Positions 1-8,853 of a DNA stretch of 64,000 nt are shown piece after piece. The stretch lies in the NCBI GenBank assembly GCA_003963405.1, contig RXIY01000060.1, positions 1 through 64,000 of the forward strand. The letters are read 5' to 3'. The notes beneath the pieces were generated by a model that was given only the letters and a program-made list of their open reading frames with translations, did no database searches and was not told where the DNA came from. The DNA comes from Hyphomicrobiales bacterium. GTDB lineage: Bacteria > Pseudomonadota > Alphaproteobacteria > Rhizobiales > Beijerinckiaceae. Position numbers and translations under genes: made by a program. The stretch's first letter is position 1. The number at the start of each line of letters is the position of its first letter.

Positions 1-1078
1 GTTCGGCGGCGAGCGCCTCCAGCCGGTCGGCGTTGTAATCGAAGCGGAACGGCGCGAACCCCGGTTGCAGCCAGCCCTGAAAACTCTTCTGCACACGTGA
101 GACGAGCGGCAGCACCGTCTGGCGCCAGAAGGCGCGATTGGCCTCGCTGTAATTTGCGAATGTGTTGTCGCCGGGCAGTCCCAGGAGCAGCGGCGGCACG
201 CCGAAGGCGAGGGCGATCTCGCGCGCGGCGCTGGCTTTGGATTCGGCGAAATCCATGTCCTTGGGCGAGAGCGACAAGGCTTTCCAGTCGAGGCCCCCTT
301 CGAGCAGCAGCGGGCGTCCGGCGTTGTCGGCGCCGGAGAAATTTTCTTCGAGCTCCTGCTTGAGCCGGGTGAACTGTTCGTCCGTCAGATGGGCGTTGTC
401 GGGTCCGGCGTAGACCAGCGCGCCGGAGGGCCGCGCGGAATTGTCGAGCAGCGCCTTGTTCCAGAAGCTCGCGGCGTTGTGCGTATCGAGAGCGACCTGC
501 GCGGCGGCGAGCGGCGCAAAGCCATAATAGTCGTCGAGCGGGTTGAACAGCTTGATATGCAGGATGGGCTCGACGCCCTCGCCCTGCATCTCGTAGCGCG
601 CGTCGGCGCCCTGCGCCCGATAGACAAAGGCGGCGGGCCAGCCGTTTCGACCGGGCTCTACGCTCATGCGATCGGGACGCAGCGCGTAAAGCTCGCGCAA
701 CTGCCCGTCGAGCATGATCGACTCGATATAGGCGTTGCCATAGAGCAACAGATTGGCGCAGATCGCCTCGATGAAGGAGACGCTGGTGTCGGTGGGGTTT
801 GGCCGTTCGATCAGCGCCAGCAGCGGATGATCGACGAGCTCCTCGCGGCCCTCATACATGAGCCAGGGAACGGAGGCCGCGGCTTCCGCCACCATGCGCA
901 CGCAGCGATGGCAGACGGCGTTGCGTTCATAGCCTTCGCGCGTCATGGCCGCGCTGTTGCGCGCGGTCCAGTGCGGGGCGCCGATCGAATGCATGGCGAG
1001 GAGTTTCGCGGCGCGTGAGGATTTGACGTCGCGCGCAGGCGCCGCCGCGCCGAAGAGGCGCGTCAGAAGAGAGGTCAT
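1..1078 (-). CDS. Phage/GTA portal protein, HK97 family (partial, C-terminus off the left edge)
   Basis: Reading leftwards from the ATG at 1078 gives at least 359 codons with no stop before the window edge. The product begins MTSLLTRLFG and carries HK97-type portal features: a segment around GYERNAVCHRCVRMVAEAAA, the block NLLLYGNAYIES, and an FGVPPLLLG motif towards the visible end. Portal proteins form the dodecameric ring through which the terminase pumps DNA into the capsid. It lies 50 bp downstream of the large terminase on the same strand, the usual order terminase then portal. The sequence resembles the portal of Rhodobacter-type gene transfer agents more than classical phages, but a defective prophage cannot be excluded because the capsid genes lie outside the window. 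Confidence 0.88.
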   Translation of the reverse strand, partial: MTSLLTRLFGAAAPARDVKSSRAAKLLAMHSIGAPHWTARNSAAMTREGYERNAVCHRCVRMVAEAAASVPWLMYEGREELVDHPLLALIERPNPTDTSVSFIEAICANLLLYGNAYIESIMLDGQLRELYALRPDRMSVEPGRNGWPAAFVYRAQGADARYEMQGEGVEPILHIKLFNPLDDYYGFAPLAAAQVALDTHNAASFWNKALLDNSARPSGALVYAGPDNAHLTDEQFTRLKQELEENFSGADNAGRPLLLEGGLDWKALSLSPKDMDFAESKASAAREIALAFGVPPLLLGLPGDNTFANYSEANRAFWRQTVLPLVSRVQKSFQGWLQPGFAPFRFDYNADRLEALAAE

Positions 1079-1128
1079 GAGATGGGCCCTGAAAGGAAGA
1101 GGCGGGGGGCGGCGATAAACTAAAGGGG

Positions 1129-2550
1129 TTACATGCGCCGCATGCGCGGCTCGGGCGCCTTGGGCGTCAGGGCAAGGGCGCTCACCGCCCAGACCAGCGC
1201 GTCGAGGCGGTCGGGCGAGCGGCCGGAAGAGAGGCCGTCGAGGCCGAAGTCGCACATTTCGTCTTCGAGCGCGGGAAAGGCGCCGACATGTCGGACCCGG
1301 CCCTGCTCATAGAGCTGCGCCACCGGCGCGGCGCGCAGATATTTGCCGCGCGTGGCGCGCACCATGGTCACGGGCGCGGCGGGGTCCGCTTCGTTCAGCA
1401 CGGCGCGCACCATTTCACCGCCCTGGTTCACTTCGGCGATGAGCGCGTCGGCGGAAAGCCTGTGATAGAGTGCGATCGCCGCTTGCGCCCATTGCGCCGG
1501 CCGGGCGGCCGCGAGGGTCTGATCGCCGAGCACATAGACGAGCCCCGCCGCATCCTCGCCAGCGGCGACGATGCCGCAGTTATCGGCGCGCTTGCCCGAG
1601 CTCGCCGGCGGATCGACGGCGACGACGATGCGCGACAGCGCCGGCGCGGCGGCGACGCGCGTGGCCTCCATCATGTCGCGCGTCCAGAGCGCGTCCCGGC
1701 GCTCCTCGATGATCTCGCCGTCGAGCTCCTGGCGCCCGAGCCGCGTGCCGGCATATTGCGCGACGACGCTTTCGAGAAAGGAGGGCGCGAGATTGGCGGC
1801 GTTCTCGCGCGTCAGGGCCCGCGTCACGGCGGTCTTCGGATGCGCGAGCAATTCCTTGAGAATGGGCGTCGGGCGCGGCGTCGTCGTCACGAGCTGGCGC
1901 GGCCAGTCGCCGAGACGCAGGCCGAATTGCAGCATGTCCCATGTCTCCCTCGCATAGCGCCATTTGGCGAGTTCGTCGCACCAGGCGGCGTGGAACTGCG
2001 GGCCGCGCAGGCTTTCCGGGTCTTCGGCCGAAAAGGCCTGGGCGACGGCGCCTGTGTCCCACAGAAGCCGGCGGCGCGAGCTTTCCCACCGGGGCCGGTC
2101 GCGCTTGTCGTGCACGGCAAGAAGGCCGGACACGCCCTCGATCATCACGTCGCGCACGTCGGCGGCGGTTTCGCCGATGAGGGCGATGCGCGCCGCCGGG
2201 CGGACGGCGAATTGCGCGCGTCCGAGCGCCAGCGCCTTCACCCATTCCGCGCCGGCGCGCGTCTTGCCGGCTCCGCGCCCCCCGAGAATGAGCCAGACCC
2301 GCCAGGGGTCGCCGTCCGGCGCGAGGTCCGGCGGCCACTGGTCCTTGCGGGCGACGAATTCCCAGTCGCGCAGAAGCGCGGCCAGTTCGCGGCGGCTGAA
2401 ATCCCCGAGCGCCTCATCCAGGCGGCCCTTCGCCGCGCAGGCGCTCAAGGCGTCGAGCAAGCTCCGCGCGGAGTTCGGCCAATTCTCGGGGCGGATCGGC
2501 GCTGTCGTCTCTGTCGTCATCGTCGCTCGTTGCATTGCCCCTTTGCGCAT
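1129..2550 (-). CDS. Terminase large subunit / DNA-packaging ATPase (GTA-type)
   Basis: This is the 473-residue ATPase/nuclease motor that packages DNA into heads. A Walker A-like motif, GGRGAGKTRAGAEW, lies at about residues 89-102 and is typical of COG5323 terminases found in alphaproteobacterial gene transfer agents. The C-terminal half (VDPPASSGK, then ALIAEVNQGGEMV) matches the RNase H-like nuclease domain. The upstream 188-residue gene overlaps its first 137 bp. The start is therefore uncertain: internal ATGs at codons 6 and 11 are possible, and the conserved domain begins only around FSRRELAALLRDWEF. The length is normal for the family and there is no frameshift. Confidence 0.88.
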   Translation of the reverse strand: MRKGAMQRATMTTETTAPIRPENWPNSARSLLDALSACAAKGRLDEALGDFSRRELAALLRDWEFVARKDQWPPDLAPDGDPWRVWLILGGRGAGKTRAGAEWVKALALGRAQFAVRPAARIALIGETAADVRDVMIEGVSGLLAVHDKRDRPRWESSRRRLLWDTGAVAQAFSAEDPESLRGPQFHAAWCDELAKWRYARETWDMLQFGLRLGDWPRQLVTTTPRPTPILKELLAHPKTAVTRALTRENAANLAPSFLESVVAQYAGTRLGRQELDGEIIEERRDALWTRDMMEATRVAAAPALSRIVVAVDPPASSGKRADNCGIVAAGEDAAGLVYVLGDQTLAAARPAQWAQAAIALYHRLSADALIAEVNQGGEMVRAVLNEADPAAPVTMVRATRGKYLRAAPVAQLYEQGRVRHVGAFPALEDEMCDFGLDGLSSGRSPDRLDALVWAVSALALTPKAPEPRMRRM

Positions 2551-2980
2551 CGGCGTCGCGCCGCATGCGTTTCAGTTCGGCGAGGGCCTTCACGAGCGTC
2601 GCGATCGTGCGGGCGCTCGCTTCGAGGGTTTTCGGCGCCTGTTTTTCGAGAGCGGTCTCGGCGCGGGCGAATTCGCGCTCGACCGCTTCCTCGAGCCGCA
2701 GGATGAGACGGCCCGGATCGGCCGCTGGGCCGGGCGCCGGCGTGGCGGGCGGCCCGGCCTTCCGCGCACAGGGGGAGGCGCGCAGCGGCCAGCCGTTTTC
2801 GTCCCTGAAGCGCCGAAACTGCGCAACGCTCATGCCGAGGAGATCGAGGATCTCCGAGATCGGCGCGGCTGCGTCATAGAGCAGTCGCGCCTGCGCGATC
2901 TTCGCGCGAGCGGCGGGGGAGGTCTTTTTCTGCATGGCGAGCCATGGCGCGAGCCGCGCCTTTTCTGTGGGAGCGCCCAT
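2414..2980 (-). CDS. Small-terminase-like protein upstream of GTA terminase
   Basis: This 188-residue protein has an N-terminal helix-turn-helix-like segment (ISEILDLLGMSVAQFRRFRDE, about residues 39-59), a Pro/Ala-rich linker, and a long charged C-terminal region with heptad-like Leu/Ala spacing (LEEAVEREFARAETALEKQ; ELAELRAELARRLERL) that suggests a coiled coil. This layout fits a small terminase subunit, which binds DNA and oligomerises. Its position immediately before the large terminase supports that. It overlaps the large terminase by 137 bp in another frame. No convincing Shine-Dalgarno precedes the ATG at 2980; an alternative ATG is at 2935. Function is inferred from context and architecture. 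Confidence 0.6.
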   Translation of the reverse strand: MGAPTEKARLAPWLAMQKKTSPAARAKIAQARLLYDAAAPISEILDLLGMSVAQFRRFRDENGWPLRASPCARKAGPPATPAPGPAADPGRLILRLEEAVEREFARAETALEKQAPKTLEASARTIATLVKALAELKRMRRDADAQRGNATSDDDDRDDSADPPRELAELRAELARRLERLRGEGPPG

Positions 2981-3165
2981 CCGAGGGAGGGCGCTTCATG
3001 TGCGGCGAGGCGCTTACTGCCGGCGAGCGCGAAGCCCGCGCCTCGTCAGTGGCGAACTTGCCCCGCCGCCCAAGCGCAATTGTGGAGCATGTCTTATCTC
3101 TAGCTCGGCAGCGGGGCGCTGTCAAGGAATAAAATCCAGCATAAGGAAAAAATTCAGCCTGCTGG

Positions 3166-3657
3166 CTAATAGCGGGCCTTCTTTGGCCAGCGTTTCGGCC
3201 AGAGGCGGATGAAGTCGGGAGTGTCCTCGTCCTCGACCTCCTCCTCGCTCGCCTCGACCTTGCCGCGGACCGACACGCCGGCCCGGTGGACGCTTTCGGG
3301 ATCGCCGGAAATCAGCGGGTGCCAGGGGGGCAGGGGCTTTCCTTCATTGCGCAGCACATAGGCGCAGGTGGGCGGCAGCCAGGCGATGTCCTGCAGCTTC
3401 TTCAGCGTAAGGCGGATGCAGTCCGGCACATGGTCGCGGCGGTTCGCATAGTCGCTGCACAGGCAGCTGTCGTGGTCGAGCATCTTGCAGGCGATGCTCG
3501 TGTGGTGGATCGCGCCCGTGTCCTCGTCCTCGAGCTTGACCAGACAGCAGCGTCCGCAGCCGTCGCAGAGCTTTTCCCATTGCGATCGGGTCAATTCCGA
3601 GAGAGGCTTTTCCCAGAAGGGAGCCGCTGCGCCGCTTTCGCCTTTTTTTTCTGCCAT
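3166..3657 (-). CDS. YcgN/UPF0260-family cysteine cluster protein
   Basis: A 163-residue cytoplasmic protein. The start is placed at the ATG at 3657 (MAEKKGES), which has GGAAG just upstream; a longer frame adds 25 residues of low coding quality. The motif LCDGCGRCCLVK, followed by further Cys residues (CKMLDHDSCLC, PDCIRL, PTCAY), is the conserved cysteine cluster of the YcgN/UPF0260 family, thought to bind metal or an Fe-S cluster. The function is unknown. It is divergent from the PBP1a gene, so 3658-3800 should hold promoters for both. The acidic C-terminal tail (ASEEEVEDEDT) before a basic end is noteworthy. Confidence 0.87.
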   Translation of the reverse strand: MAEKKGESGAAAPFWEKPLSELTRSQWEKLCDGCGRCCLVKLEDEDTGAIHHTSIACKMLDHDSCLCSDYANRRDHVPDCIRLTLKKLQDIAWLPPTCAYVLRNEGKPLPPWHPLISGDPESVHRAGVSVRGKVEASEEEVEDEDTPDFIRLWPKRWPKKARY

Positions 3658-3800
3658 TTTTCTTCCATCACGGCTGTCCCGCCGCCCGACGGAAACCATA
3701 ACCGCAATGCGCGGGTCGCCGGGCGTCGTCAAGATGGTTTAAAAGGTGCTAAACTTGTGCGTCCGGGCCATGAGCCCGGCGACCGGGGAGTTCACGAGCC

Positions 3801-6017
3801 TTGTTCGAGCGTTTCTGGTCATCGCCTTTCATCAAGCGCATCAGGCGCATCCTGCTGTCGGCCGATGCGCTCATCGACTCCAGCATGTTCGACAGCGGCC
3901 GCCGCACGCGCGAGCTTTATGAAAATTACTCGGCCTTCATGGAGCGGTTCCACGTCTCGGGCTTCGCCCGCGTGGCGGTGGAGCTCGCCTGCGAGGGCCT
4001 GACGCTCGGCCTCGGCGGCCTTATTGTCCTGGTCGCGCTCGCCGGCTCGGCCTTCCAGATGACGACCGAGGGCGACTGGCTGAAGCGGACGGATCTCGCG
4101 GTGACCTTTCTCGACCGCTATGGGAACGAGGTCGGCCAGCGCGGCATCAAGCACGACGACGCCGTGCCGCTCGAAGAATATCCAGATTATCTCATCAAGG
4201 CCGTGCTCGCCACCGAGGATCGTCGGTTCTACGAGCATTTCGGCATCGACGTCATTGGCACGCTGCGCGCGCTGACGGTCAACGCCCGTTCGTCGGGCGT
4301 CGTGCAGGGCGGCTCCTCGATCACGCAGCAGCTTGCCAAAAATCTGTTCCTGTCGAACGAGCGCACGATCACCCGCAAGATCAACGAGGCCTTTCTGGCG
4401 CTTTGGCTCGAGCATCATCTCACCAAGCGCGAGATCCTCCAGCTCTACCTCGACCGCGTCTACATGGGCGGCGGCGCCTTCGGCATTCAGGCGGCGGCTG
4501 AGTTCTACTTCGGGAAATCCGTCAAGGACGTCACGCTCGCCGAGGCGGCCATGCTCGCGGGCCTGTTCAAGGCGCCGACGAAATACGCCCCGCACAACAA
4601 TCTGCCCGCGGCGCGCGCCCGCGCCAATGACGTTTTGAACAATCTCGTCGATGCGGGCTTCATGAGCGAAAGCCAGATTCTCGCTGCGCAGAGAAGCCCG
4701 GCGACGCCCGTGGACCGCCAGCGCGAGGACAGTCCCGACTGGTTCCTCGATTACGCCTATGGCGAAATCCGCAAGCTTTCGGCGGCGGGCAAGCTTGGCG
4801 ACAACCGCGTCCTGACAGTGCGGACCTCGCTGGACTCGAATGTGCAGAAGCGCGCCGAGGAAGTGATCGAGAAGAACCTGCGCGAGCAGGGCCGTTCGTT
4901 CCACGTCAAGCAGTCGGCGATGGTCGTGATGGAGCCCGACGGCGCGCTCCGCGCCATCATCGGCGGGCGGGACTATGGCGCGAGCCAGTTCAACCGCGCG
5001 ACCGACGGCTCCCGCCAGCCCGGCTCTTCCTTCAAGCCCTATGTCTATCTGACCGCGCTGATGTCGGGGAAATTCAAGCCTACGACAACCGTCACCGACA
5101 GGCCGACCTGCATCGGCAACTATTGCGTTCACAACTACAGCGGCGGCTATGCTGGCTCCATGCCGCTCGCCATGGCGCTGGCGCGTTCGCTCAACACCGT
5201 CGCGATCCAATTGTCCATCGCGATCGGCAACGGCAATGCGCGCGAGGGCCGCGCCAAGATCATCGAGACGTGCCGCAAGCTCGGCATCAGCACGCCTCTC
5301 GAAGACACGCCCTCGCTGCCCGTCGGCCAGAGCGACGTGATCCTTCTCGAACATTCCGCCGCCTATGCCGCCTTCGTGAATGGCGGCAAGCGGACGGTTC
5401 CCTATGCGGCCGTCGAAATCCGCAACCGGCAGGGCGATCTCCTCTATCGCCACGACCGCGACGCGCCCCCGCAAAAGCAGGTTCTGCCGCTCGAGAAGGT
5501 CGTCGACCTTGCGACCATGATGAAGAAGGTCGTCGAGGAGGGAACCGGCAAGCGCGCCATTCTGGGCGAGGGGATCGACGTGATCGGCAAGACGGGCACG
5601 ACGAACGGGTACAAGGACGCCTGGTTCTGCGGCTATACGGGAACCATGGGGGGCTGCGTCTGGTACGGAAACGACGACAACGAGCCGATGAACAATATGA
5701 CGGGCGGCACGCTGCCGGCGGGGACCTGGCACGATGTGATGGCTTACGCGCATCAGGGCATTCCGCTGAAGCCCATCGTCGGACTGAAGCCGGAAGCCAA
5801 GCCGGCCGTCGCGTCCGCCGATGGCGGCGCGGTGAAGCCGCTCGAACTCGGCGGCCCGCAGCGCCCTGCCACGCTCACCAAGGGGGCCGTGCAGGCGCTG
5901 GAATCGATCGAGAAGAAAGCCAGGGCCAATGGCGCCGGCAAGCAGAGCATGCTGGCGCCGGCGACGATCGCCGAAAGCAATGGCGTCGGCTTTCCGACCA
6001 TAGGCGCCGCGAAATAA
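3801..6017 (+). CDS. Penicillin-binding protein 1A (bifunctional transglycosylase/transpeptidase)
   Basis: This 738-residue class A PBP polymerises glycan strands and cross-links stem peptides at the outer face of the inner membrane. One membrane anchor spans about residues 65-86. The GT51 domain contains ATEDRRFYEHFGID with the catalytic Glu near 139, and GGSSITQQLAKNL. The transpeptidase domain shows SxxK (SSFK, Ser409/Lys412), SLN at 463-465 and KTGTT at 597-601, so both active sites look intact. The start is a TTG at 3801 with GGGGAG 10 bases upstream; no better ATG exists in frame. The C-terminal tail is Ala/Lys-rich. It is followed after 13 bp by a DUF1214 gene that may be co-transcribed. 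Confidence 0.96.
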   Translation: MFERFWSSPFIKRIRRILLSADALIDSSMFDSGRRTRELYENYSAFMERFHVSGFARVAVELACEGLTLGLGGLIVLVALAGSAFQMTTEGDWLKRTDLAVTFLDRYGNEVGQRGIKHDDAVPLEEYPDYLIKAVLATEDRRFYEHFGIDVIGTLRALTVNARSSGVVQGGSSITQQLAKNLFLSNERTITRKINEAFLALWLEHHLTKREILQLYLDRVYMGGGAFGIQAAAEFYFGKSVKDVTLAEAAMLAGLFKAPTKYAPHNNLPAARARANDVLNNLVDAGFMSESQILAAQRSPATPVDRQREDSPDWFLDYAYGEIRKLSAAGKLGDNRVLTVRTSLDSNVQKRAEEVIEKNLREQGRSFHVKQSAMVVMEPDGALRAIIGGRDYGASQFNRATDGSRQPGSSFKPYVYLTALMSGKFKPTTTVTDRPTCIGNYCVHNYSGGYAGSMPLAMALARSLNTVAIQLSIAIGNGNAREGRAKIIETCRKLGISTPLEDTPSLPVGQSDVILLEHSAAYAAFVNGGKRTVPYAAVEIRNRQGDLLYRHDRDAPPQKQVLPLEKVVDLATMMKKVVEEGTGKRAILGEGIDVIGKTGTTNGYKDAWFCGYTGTMGGCVWYGNDDNEPMNNMTGGTLPAGTWHDVMAYAHQGIPLKPIVGLKPEAKPAVASADGGAVKPLELGGPQRPATLTKGAVQALESIEKKARANGAGKQSMLAPATIAESNGVGFPTIGAAK

Positions 6018-6030
6018 AGGGTTTCCTCTC

Positions 6031-6618
6031 TTGAACCGCCCTTATGCCAAGTATTTCCGCGCGGGAGGCGTCATGATCGGCGGGCTCGCCATCGGCCTTC
6101 TCGCGACGCTGATCTCGCTGAACTCGGGTTATGGCTTTGGCGCCCTGCGTGCGGGACCCTGGACGGCTTGGCCGAGCATCGGCGGCGCCGATGTCGATCC
6201 TTACGCGCGTGCTGTCGTGGCGCGCTCGGGTGAGGCGCCTCTGGCGCGCGATCAAGGGCTCGTGTTCACGGCGGAGGAAGATTCGGACGGCGCGCCGCTG
6301 GACGGGGCCTGCGAATATTCTGTCTCCGATCCGGTTCCGGCGGCGCGTTTCTGGACATTGTCGCTTGCGACGCCGAATGGCGCTCTCGTCGATAATCCAA
6401 CTCGCCGCTACGGCTTTTCTTCTGCCGAAATATTGAGGCGCGAGGGGGGCTCTTTCGCCATCTCGATCGCCCGCAATGCGCGCGCCGGGAATTGGCTCTC
6501 GCCTGGCGACGCGCGCAAATTCGTGCTGTTGTTGCGTCTCTACGACACGCCGCTCGACACGGCCGCCCGTCCCGACCCAGGCAGCTTCCCAAAGATTGCG
6601 AAACTCACGTGCGACTGA
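6031..6618 (+). CDS. DUF1214-domain membrane-anchored protein
   Basis: A 195-residue protein with an N-terminal membrane segment (about residues 12-30, VMIGGLAIGLLATLISL) and a periplasmic DUF1214-type domain. Family-like features are YARAVVARSGEAPLARDQGLVF, ARFWTLSLATPNGALVDNP and the ending FVLLLRLYDTPLD. The start is TTG at 6031. The function of this family is not established. In rhizobia it is commonly paired with DUF1254, and here the next gene is the DUF1254 partner, whose GTG start overlaps this stop by 10 bp. That indicates translational coupling and probably a shared complex or role. Confidence 0.82.
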   Translation: MNRPYAKYFRAGGVMIGGLAIGLLATLISLNSGYGFGALRAGPWTAWPSIGGADVDPYARAVVARSGEAPLARDQGLVFTAEEDSDGAPLDGACEYSVSDPVPAARFWTLSLATPNGALVDNPTRRYGFSSAEILRREGGSFAISIARNARAGNWLSPGDARKFVLLLRLYDTPLDTAARPDPGSFPKIAKLTCD

Positions 6619-7202
6619 CGCTCCCCGATCGCTTTTTCGATTATCTCCCCTGGGCGGCGGCGACGCTGCTCATCGCCGGCATCGTCCACCTCGTCTCGGT
6701 GTTGCTGATGCCCGCGGTCGCGCCAAACACTGCCTATGCGCGAGTCTTGAGAGTCGTGGCCGAAGCGCCTTCCGAAAAACTCGTCGCGCTTCCGCCTGCG
6801 GCGCCGGGCGCAGAGCGGCTGCCCTTCGAGGACCCGGCCTTTGCGGAGGGCGTTTGCGTCTACGATTTGTCCAAGGGGCTTCTGCGCGTCTCCACGGCGG
6901 CGGAAGGCGATGATTTTCTGGCCTTCTCCTTTCACTCCGGCGGCGGCCGGCTCTATCACGCCATTACGGACCGCGCCGCCATCAAGGGAAAGATCGATAT
7001 CGTCGTGGGCGACGAAAGGCAGATCGACGCCTTGCAAGGCATGAGCGACGAAGCGCCGCCGCAGGAAGTGCGCCTCACCTCGCCGACCAAGCGCGGCTTT
7101 GTGCTCATCAGGGCTTTCGCAAAGCGCCCGGGCGATCAGGCGCGCACCCGTGAGCGGATCAACGCCGTGAATTGCACGCGTTTTGATCCGCCGAAGGATT
7201 GA
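6609..7202 (+). CDS. DUF1254-domain membrane-anchored protein
   Basis: A 197-residue protein starting at the GTG at 6609, inside the end of the DUF1214 gene. A longer frame from 6492 exists, but its extra 39 residues are Arg-rich shadow sequence. It has a membrane anchor at about residues 13-33 (AATLLIAGIVHLVSVLLMP) and a periplasmic domain with LPFEDPAFAEGVCVYDLS and LRVST, typical of the DUF1254 domain. The molecular function is unknown. The pairing and overlap with DUF1214 indicate that the two act together. Confidence 0.82.
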   Translation: MRLTLPDRFFDYLPWAAATLLIAGIVHLVSVLLMPAVAPNTAYARVLRVVAEAPSEKLVALPPAAPGAERLPFEDPAFAEGVCVYDLSKGLLRVSTAAEGDDFLAFSFHSGGGRLYHAITDRAAIKGKIDIVVGDERQIDALQGMSDEAPPQEVRLTSPTKRGFVLIRAFAKRPGDQARTRERINAVNCTRFDPPKD

Positions 7203-7307
7203 GCGGCATTCGGCGTCTGTCTGTAATTGCGCGAGTCCCGGCTCGGCGCGCCTGAGCGGCGACCTACATGCGGGCTCATCCGAGCGTGCGTCCGGGGGAG
7301 CCCGAAC

Positions 7308-7952
7308 ATGTCTTTTGACGTCGAACACAGATACGTCCGCGTCGGGCCGCATGGTCTGCCTGGCGCTCTCTATTTGCCGCGAAATCCTCTGGCCCTGGTC
7401 ATTTTCGCCCATGGAAGCGGCTCGTCACGCTCGAGCCCACGCAATATTTTCGTCGCCGAAGAGCTTGCCGGACGGGGGTTCGCCTGCCTTCTGTTCGATC
7501 TGCTTCGGCCGGCGGAGGCGCAGGACCGTAGCAATGTCTTCGATATTCCCCTCCTCACCGCGCGCGTGCGCGAGGCGATCGGCTGGAGCGCGGCGCAGAC
7601 GGAAATCGGCGACCTTCCGGTGGGTCTGTTCGGTGCCAGCACCGGCGCGGCCGCCGCTTTGTCGGCGGCGGCGCAAGAGCCTGAAATAGGCGCCGTCGTT
7701 TCTCGCGGCGGGCGTCCCGACCTCGCCGGCATGGCCTTGGCTCGCGTACGGGCGCCGACGCTGCTGCTTGTCGGCGGCGACGACCGCGACGTGCTTGAAC
7801 TCAATCGTGAGGCGCTTTCTCTCATGTCATGCGAGGCGCGCCTGGAGATTGTGCCCGGCGCGACGCATCTCTTCGAAGAGCCCGGCGCGCTGGAGGATGT
7901 GGTGTCGAAAGCGGGCGACTGGTTCGTCACGCATCTGACAAAACGACGCTGA
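7308..7952 (+). CDS. Alpha/beta hydrolase, dienelactone-hydrolase-like
   Basis: A 214-residue single-domain alpha/beta hydrolase. The start is the ATG at 7308 with GGGGGAG upstream. The strand-turn sequence LALVIFAHGSGSSRSSPRN supplies the oxyanion region, GLFGASTGAAAA gives a G-x-S-x-G nucleophile elbow (Ser in FGASTG), and GDDRDVLELN plus the C-terminal GATHLFEEPGAL supply the expected Asp and His of the catalytic triad. The substrate cannot be read from the sequence. In many rhizobia similar proteins sit beside phosphoribosyltransferase domains, which are absent here. It converges on kdsA with a 16-bp gap. Confidence 0.82.
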   Translation: MSFDVEHRYVRVGPHGLPGALYLPRNPLALVIFAHGSGSSRSSPRNIFVAEELAGRGFACLLFDLLRPAEAQDRSNVFDIPLLTARVREAIGWSAAQTEIGDLPVGLFGASTGAAAALSAAAQEPEIGAVVSRGGRPDLAGMALARVRAPTLLLVGGDDRDVLELNREALSLMSCEARLEIVPGATHLFEEPGALEDVVSKAGDWFVTHLTKRR

Positions 7953-7968
7953 CGACCAGCAGCTTCGC

Positions 7969-8853
7969 TTAAAACGACAAGGGGCGCTTCTTGGCCACCG
8001 CGTCGAAGGCGAGCAACGTCGCGATGAATTCAGGGATGGCGCGCAGCGGCAACATCGTCGGTCCGTCTGATGGCGCATGGTCCGGGTCGGGATGCGTTTC
8101 GGCATAGATCCCGGCCACGCCGACGGCCGTCGCCGCTCTGGCGAGAACCAGCGCCATGCGTCTGTCGCCACCTGACGAGACTCCCTTGCCGCCGGGCTGC
8201 TGCACGGAATGAGTGGCGTCGAAAATCACGGGCCACCCCGTCTGCGCCATGATCGGCAGGCCGCGCATGTCGACGACGAGCGTATTGTATCCAAAACTCA
8301 CCCCGCGCTCGGTCAGGAGAATGCGATCGTTGCCGACGCTCGCGACCTTCTCCGCCGCGTTTGCAATATCCCAGGGAGCCATGAACTGGCCCTTCTTGAT
8401 ATTGACCGCGGCGCCCGTCGCGCCGGCAGCCAACAGCAAATCCGTCTGCCGGGAAAGGAAGGCGGGAACCTGCAGAATATCTACGACCTCGGCGGCCGGC
8501 GCACATTGCGCCTCTGTGTGAACATCGGTCAGAAGCGGAATGTTGAAACGCGTCTTGAGATCAGCGAGGATGGTGAGCGCCTTCTCCAGTCCGAGCCCGC
8601 GCTGGCCCGCCAATGACGTCCTGTTCGCCTTGTCGAAGGATGTCTTGTAGACGAGCCTGACGCCCGCAGCCGTAGCCATTTCGACGAGCGCCGCGGCGCA
8701 CTCGAAGGCGTGATCCCGCGACTCGAGTTGACAGGGGCCCGCGATGAGCGCCAGCGGCAGATCATTGCCGAAGACGACATTCCCGACGGTCACGTGGCGT
8801 GGCGTGAGGCGCTCGGTTGTCGGCGCCTCGTCGCGGTCGGTTGGCGTTTTCAA
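7969..8853 (-). CDS. kdsA: 3-deoxy-8-phosphooctulonate synthase (KDO-8-P synthase)
   Basis: A 294-residue cytoplasmic enzyme that condenses arabinose-5-phosphate with phosphoenolpyruvate to make KDO-8-phosphate for the lipopolysaccharide core. Diagnostic motifs are LIAGPCQLESRD, KTSFDKANRTS, LLTDVHTEAQC, NIKKGQFMAPWD and FDATHSVQQPGG. The Cys in AGPC is the metal ligand of the metal-dependent class; the E. coli metal-independent enzyme has Asn there. This gene is therefore predicted to be metal-dependent. It stands alone here: pyrG and eno, frequent neighbours in rhizobia, are not present. The opposing hydrolase ends 16 bp away. Confidence 0.96.
   Translation of the reverse strand: MKTPTDRDEAPTTERLTPRHVTVGNVVFGNDLPLALIAGPCQLESRDHAFECAAALVEMATAAGVRLVYKTSFDKANRTSLAGQRGLGLEKALTILADLKTRFNIPLLTDVHTEAQCAPAAEVVDILQVPAFLSRQTDLLLAAGATGAAVNIKKGQFMAPWDIANAAEKVASVGNDRILLTERGVSFGYNTLVVDMRGLPIMAQTGWPVIFDATHSVQQPGGKGVSSGGDRRMALVLARAATAVGVAGIYAETHPDPDHAPSDGPTMLPLRAIPEFIATLLAFDAVAKKRPLSF

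Noticed and set aside
1288-2706. Long plus-strand open frame antisense to the terminase
   Set aside because: Arg/His/Gly-rich composition with no family pattern; it mirrors the terminase codon usage in GC-rich DNA.
3819-5753. 644-codon minus-strand frame across the PBP1A gene
   Set aside because: PBP1A has all catalytic motifs in the plus strand; the antisense frame lacks any recognisable domain.
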